Positions 59,096-64,000 of a stretch of 64,000 nucleotides of DNA are shown here, piece by piece. The translations under genes were made by a program, and so were the position numbers. This DNA comes from Ilex aquifolium (taxonomy: Eukaryota > Streptophyta > Magnoliopsida > Aquifoliales > Aquifoliaceae). The stretch lies in assembly GCA_951799425.1 (NCBI GenBank), contig OX637392.1, forward strand, positions 38,640,593 to 38,704,592. Direction: 5' to 3'. Below the pieces are notes generated by a model. The model did no database searches, was not told where the DNA came from, and saw only the letters and a list, made by a program, of their open reading frames with translations. The first letter of the stretch is position 1, and each line of letters begins with the position of its first letter.

Positions 59096-62000
59096 TCAAA
59101 ATATTGAAGTTGTTTGACATTGAAATCTACCTACTGTTTCTGTATGGTCAGTTTCAGCTAATGTCATCTGGGTCCTCAAAAATTCTCTACATGATGTCAT
59201 TAGATTATGCAACATTAGGTTCGACGCATCAATGGTGGTAAGGAGGACGCTAACCTCGTGTACCAAGCTGACAAGAGTCTCCCTCTGAAAACGATGAGGG
59301 TCTTCCATGAAGAAATTTAACCATGACTTCAAGGAAAATACATGTGATGGATGAGCATTCAAACAGGAGATAGCAGCTACATAGTCAGTTTGTTCCAATT
59401 TCTTGAAAAACATTTCTTTAACAAGAAGAGGAGGCGGTACCCGATCTGCCTCAACCAAGTGCTTCCAAGTTGTTTCCAACAGCTCCCCCTGAGAAGGATG
59501 CATGCAACACATTACTACCAACTTTTTGTTCAGAGTTCATTGAAAGTCACTAGAATAAATAAAAATGAAGGGCATATATCGAAACCACTTTTGTCAACCG
59601 ATAAGCATAAACCTAGGGCTCATTAAGGATAAATCAAGTTAAGTTATACAACCGATAAGCATAAACCTAGGGCTCATTAAGGATAAATCAAGTTAAGTTA
59701 TACAAATAATATTATTACGTCTTGCAAAGGACTATATAACAAGTAGCTGAACAATCGCATGCAATGTAACACATTTTTCAATTTGGAGGCAAAGCTGAAC
59801 GTTGGACCTGAGCTTGTTCCCCATCAGGATTGGTTATAAAACATCTAAATATGAAAAGTCCCACAATTTTTCAATCTATGACACATGGAAACTTCAATAT
59901 TTTTTACATACATCCACTTCGGACCCCCCAAAATAAGCACACACATGAAGTGCGTATCAAACACATTTAGGTCAGACACCACCCAAACATCATTGAAGGA
60001 ATCGAGGAAAGCAAAATCAGTTCAATGGAAAGTCCCTTCAGATGTTTTCATTTTATTGCATGGAAGACTAAAGATGAGTTGAAGTACTATCATTAAGAAG
60101 TCAAGTTGGCAATAGAGAACTTAGTTCACCGCTAATAGCTGATGAAGACAAATTGTCCAGAGAGATAACTAGATTGAGTAGAGTGTCCTAAATCATAGGG
60201 ATCAGATAAAACTCTAAAACCTAAGACTGAAACCTGAGAAGTATTGCATACCTATATTTAACTAGAGTATTACCAAGATTCAGGCACTTGTCCAACCGAA
60301 CCTACTTTAACAAGACATCTATCAAAATCACTAACAGTATTGCTTATATATTTTCTTTTCTTTTTTTCGGGAGGCCCATACGAGCGAGTTCTGCAAAGTA
60401 AGCAGTGTCAATGCTCAACGCTCACTCTAAAGTACCAACAGTATTGCTTATATAATATGGCAAAGCTAGTGGCGAATTGTTATCCATTATGCAAAGGAAA
60501 TATTATTTAAATGACAAAAAATAGGCTCCTCCCTCTTGCAAGTACAAACTAACAGGGTCAGCTACCCAGCTAACCTTCACTATTAAATACCGTTCCTCTA
60601 GCGGTATAGGCAGATCTGATTGCAAAAGACTATTACTGGATAATTCAGGTGTAGAGCAAAAGAATTATGAACTATTCCTCAACCCAAAAATAAAGAAAAA
60701 GACCGAACAAGAAAAATATAAAGCATTACCAGTGCCAAAAGTTGCAATACTCATACAGGCCTATATTCAACATCTGACCAAAAACTATAACCTTTTCTTA
60801 TCCCTTTGACAATCAAAAACAGTAAACTTGCATATAGCATGTCTATATGAAGACAACTCTTTCATCACCGCAAGATTGGCATTCTTTCAAGCCTTAATCA
60901 ACATACGAGCAGGTTAGCTTGAACATGTACTCAAACATGATTAGAAGTATCATGTTTTACATTCACAATGGCCATTAAGGGGAACTAAATCCAGATATAT
61001 CTATATCAGACATATCAAAGCAACAAGAATCGAGTTCCTTTCTACTTATTTGATCAGTGTGCGAATTATCTATTTAGTAAAATCATTATGTGGCTCCCCT
61101 GGAAACATGCCCCTTGACATAAGGCTGGAATTGCACCGAATTGTTTGTTGTTAATAAATAAAGGGACCCAGTAAAACCATATGGATCCACATATTTTACC
61201 GTACAGATGATAGGACCACCAGTCCACAAATTGATTAAACTTCTCAAGAGAATTGTGACTTGATCAAAGTTGAAAGCCAAAGTTTAAAAGTTCCATTCAC
61301 CCTAACCAAAGTCTGTTTCAAAATTAAAATTTCCTCTACATCAGATGCTTTAGAGACAAAACCATGCCACTGTGTTCGAAGCAAATCCACTATGGTGGAC
61401 AACAAAGGAGGGGGGGAATTAGTTGAATTTTTCTCTCTGCATTTCAAAAAACCAAGGGTACTATGTCAGAGGTAGACAATCGTATATAGGAATTTCATTG
61501 TTCCAATTTTTTGGATTCAGTAGTGAAGATGCTCCATTTGCAGAAGCGCATTCATTGTAAGGAAGGTTCAGTGTGTTCTAGCATCATGACAAAAACAGAA
61601 AGAAGAGCACGCATTCTCCCCAAGCATGCAAACATTGCACTAGTGGGACGAAGGAAATAAAGAATACCTTTCCAGCTCTGCAGGCATCCAATATCATCTG
61701 AAGATGACGTTTCACATTAAAGTGATACCCATGTTGCAGCATCTGTCTGTAGACAAACTCAAGATCATCCCACCTCAGCTCCATGACACAGGCATCTAAC
61801 ATCAAGTTAAAGGTGTAGATATCTGGAATAACTTTGTCCTTACGATCCAATTTATTGGAAATAGGGCTACCATTTTCCAATAAGTTCATGAACAATTCTT
61901 TTGCCTCTTCAAACATTCCATGATCAAGGTAACCTTTCAGCAGTATATTACAAGTCACCAAATTTGGGGAGCAAAACTTGTTCATATAACTGAAGATATA

Positions 62001-62099
62001 TGCCCCGTTATGAATGTTTCCAGAATCCAAACAGGCTTGAATTAGACCAGTGTAAGTCACCACTAGAGGTTTATTTGCAACCTTACAAATCTTGTCAAG
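59096..62099 (-). CDS. EMB2279: EMB2279/EMB88-like pentatricopeptide-repeat protein, 3' part
   Basis: Two exons joined in phase 0: 62099-61668 (144 codons) and 59488-59096 (130 codons plus TGA). The intron is about 2.18 kb with AAG|GTATTC donor and TTCTCAG acceptor. The first exon begins LDKICKVANKPLVVTYTGLI and contains PPR units such as SPNLVTCNILLKGYLDHGMF and IPDIYTFNLMLDACVMELRW. The second begins GELLETTWKHLVEADRVPPP and is a non-PPR C-terminal tail. Order, spacing and wording closely follow my memory of Arabidopsis EMB2279 (At1g30610), an essential P-class PPR protein thought to act on organelle RNA. The N-terminal half is not in 62.1-64.0 kb, so a long intron reaches past the edge. 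No damage is seen in these exons. Confidence 0.88.
59595..59702. repeat. perfect 54-bp tandem duplication
   Basis: The unit starting caaccgataagcataaacct occurs at 59595 and again at 59649 with no difference that I can see, which suggests a recent duplication or an assembly artefact. Confidence 0.95.
60351..60436 (-). mobile_element. 86-bp retroposed insert with 18-bp target duplication
   Basis: The direct repeat aacagtattgcttatata occurs at 60333-60350 and 60437-60454 (18 bp, perfect). On the minus strand the insert ends in an A-rich tail (complement of ttttcttttcttttttt). The remaining roughly 68 bp begin ggtactttagagtgagcgtt and match no tRNA box that I can name, so it is a truncated SINE or a retroposed small RNA. 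Confidence 0.85.
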
Positions 62100-64000
62100 C
62101 TGTGAATAGGAAACTGTCAGCCCGCAACAGAATATTTCAGATAAGGTAAAGAAAAAATAATAAGAGAACACTGCAGCTCAGCCATGATTGACTTCATCCA
62201 TCTATAACTGCTGTTCTAGACCACTTAGAAAACTTACATGGATGAGCCAGAGGTATAATATGTGTGAGAATGTGGTAGCCCCACCCAGTTCAAAAAAAGA
62301 AAAAGAAAATAGCCCCATATAGAATCTGATTACCACAAGTATCAGTGAATCCCTTAACATTTGGCCAAATAATGCAAAATCCAATTTTAGAGCATATTGC
62401 TATGATATTCAGAATGCACCAAATCTGCAAGTTATGAGACTCAATTTTAAGCCTAAAGGATAAATGGCTAAATGTGAATGGCCATGAAAGGCCATTGATT
62501 GAGAGTTCTTGAAGGGGGCTGGACTAGATACATACTTGATCTTTGATATTATTTGCCGCATGATGGTCAACTCGAGATCTTACCACAGCATACGCCCACA
62601 TACACACACAATCTTAAGGTTCTCAACTTACTTAATCCCAGTTTACTTGGGCCCAAAGTTAGATTACACTTAAGTAACTCTGTTTAGTGATAGCTTGGAC
62701 CAATGATGCAGCAAAAATTTCAAATATGCTGGAAGCCTGGAAGTTGCTCTTAGAACAAGAATTCTCACGTGTTAACGATTTTCACTAATAAGATAACAGA
62801 GAAAAAGCATTGATCAACATGGAAGGAAATCCAAGGAAGACTGGAATCCTAAATTTTTTAGAAAAAAAAAAGGCTGTGCAGCCCTGGCTTCTTCGCCCTA
62901 GATAACCTTAATCCTAGCCCTCTGAGAAACTTAAAGGTGACAGTACTGTCAAATGACTACTTTAAAAAGACTAGAAAAATAAATTCTATCCATAAGACTA
63001 ACATTAAAAAAGCTATACTGCAGAAAATAAAATATAAATTAAAACTCAGGTAACTAGAGCCAAGATAAGTCTACTCGTGGGCCCACTTAGTCTTGATAAG
63101 CCTCTTGGATGCTCCTGCATCACTGTTTCTCAGAACAAAACCATTATAAATGTTTTAAACTCAGATACTCACCTAACATCACCCCCCACTCTTAAAAAAA
63201 GATGCAGCAGTTGATCAGATCTAAGACAGAAAAAAGTGAGAAAGGAAAGAGCTGCATTGTTTTCTATGTTATTTCTCTGTTAATCAGAGAATGAGAATTC
63301 AGAAAGTACCTTGGAGAGCACTTAAATTACCTAGTTTGGTTTCCGTACTCGAGAATACTGGGAGGGATGTTCATGGACTAGATGCAGACTGTACTTTCAA
63401 CATTATTTACCCAAAGAGGTTAACCTCAAATTCGAATTCATAACCTTGTAGTTATTAGCCTGATATTTTTACCACAACCATGGAGAGAACAACCACTTAT
63501 TATAGATCGAAAAGCCTCAATGGAGAATATTTAAGGGGGAAACAGTGAAAATAGAGATGAAGGACTCCATTAGTTTCGAATGCTTTTCCTTAACCAATTT
63601 CAAAGCATTTTAACATTATAGTACATTGAAAGCCGAGCCAAAGAACATAGATTACTGATATTTCATGTATGCTTGAGATTACTGATATTTCATGTATGCT
63701 TGAGCCCCCTATCTTTAGATTCTCTCTTTTCGCCTCTGTTGCCTTTTTCGCTCCTATATTTTTTATCTTTACATTGTATATATACCATTTTTTTCTATAA
63801 CATTAAACATTGCATACTTGCATATATTTATTACAAAAGGCTTGTGCACGGTGGCAATAACTAGAACTGTCGCCTTCTGAAGTGATAACGCAAGCCAGAA
63901 CTTCACTAATTAACTACTGCATGTTGTAATTCCATGTCAGGGAAGCCTCCTAGTAAAACTGTAATACTACAAGAATCAAGAAACGTTGATGTATCATTTA
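62100..64000. other. probable upstream intron of the PPR gene
   Basis: No further PPR-like exon is recognised up to the window edge, although the family needs several hundred more N-terminal residues. A 24-bp tandem duplication (attactgatatttcatgtatg...) lies at about 63653-63702. Otherwise nothing is supported. Confidence 0.5.

Larger units (their letters stand above)
59489..61667 (-). other. intron of the PPR gene
   Basis: Large intron between the last two exons. It contains a 54-bp perfect tandem duplication (59595-59702) and a small retroposed insert (60351-60436). Confidence 0.8.

Overview
The window is nuclear DNA from a flowering plant, most likely a eudicot with a repeat-rich genome. 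The evidence is two intron-split plant genes with GT/AG introns, plant-type Ty1/copia and Ty3/gypsy elements with initiator-tRNA-Met primer sites, plant L1 LINEs carrying an RNase H domain, CACTA, MULE and hAT elements, and tRNA-derived SINEs. Only two host genes are present and both lie on the minus strand. The species cannot be named from the sequence.

Layout. 1-5.24 kb: end of a broken Ty1/copia element (minus), its LTR split by a Ty3/gypsy LTR-like block. 5.4-6.72 kb: 5'-truncated LINE with poly-A tail. 6.93-8.90 kb: non-autonomous MULE with a perfect 9-bp target duplication, holding a smaller TIR element. 9.18-31.50 kb: deep nest. An old TIR element (ends 9183-9300 and 31381-31503) holds a MuDR-like MULE (about 9460-22616). 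The MULE holds a chromovirus-type solo LTR (12842-22458, target duplication aatct). The solo LTR holds a very young, incomplete chromovirus (about 14445-22050) whose two LTRs differ at only three positions that I could find. The same outer element also holds a Helitron-like end, a decayed L1 LINE flanked by inverted low-complexity arrays, and a CACTA element (29730-31297, duplication cat). 31.7-34.8 kb: three hAT-like elements in a row, two with perfect 8-bp duplications.

35.2-41.9 kb: a complete ten-coding-exon gene for a Golgi UDP-arabinose/UDP-xylose 4-epimerase (MUR4/UXE family, 417 aa by my joining of exons). It has a probable 5'UTR intron and a CT-rich leader reaching about 43.1 kb. This enzyme makes UDP-L-arabinose for arabinan, arabinoxylan and arabinogalactan synthesis.

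43.1-59.1 kb: intergenic DNA with several small retroposons that have clear target duplications, a foldback MITE, a hAT element with a perfect 8-bp duplication, and two oppositely oriented copies of a family with a trinucleotide-rich core.

59.1-62.1 kb: the last two exons of an EMB2279/EMB88-like pentatricopeptide-repeat (PPR) gene; the 5' part lies beyond the right edge. In Arabidopsis, EMB2279 (At1g30610) and MUR4 (At1g30620) have adjacent locus numbers, so this pair is probably a conserved block now separated by transposon-rich DNA.
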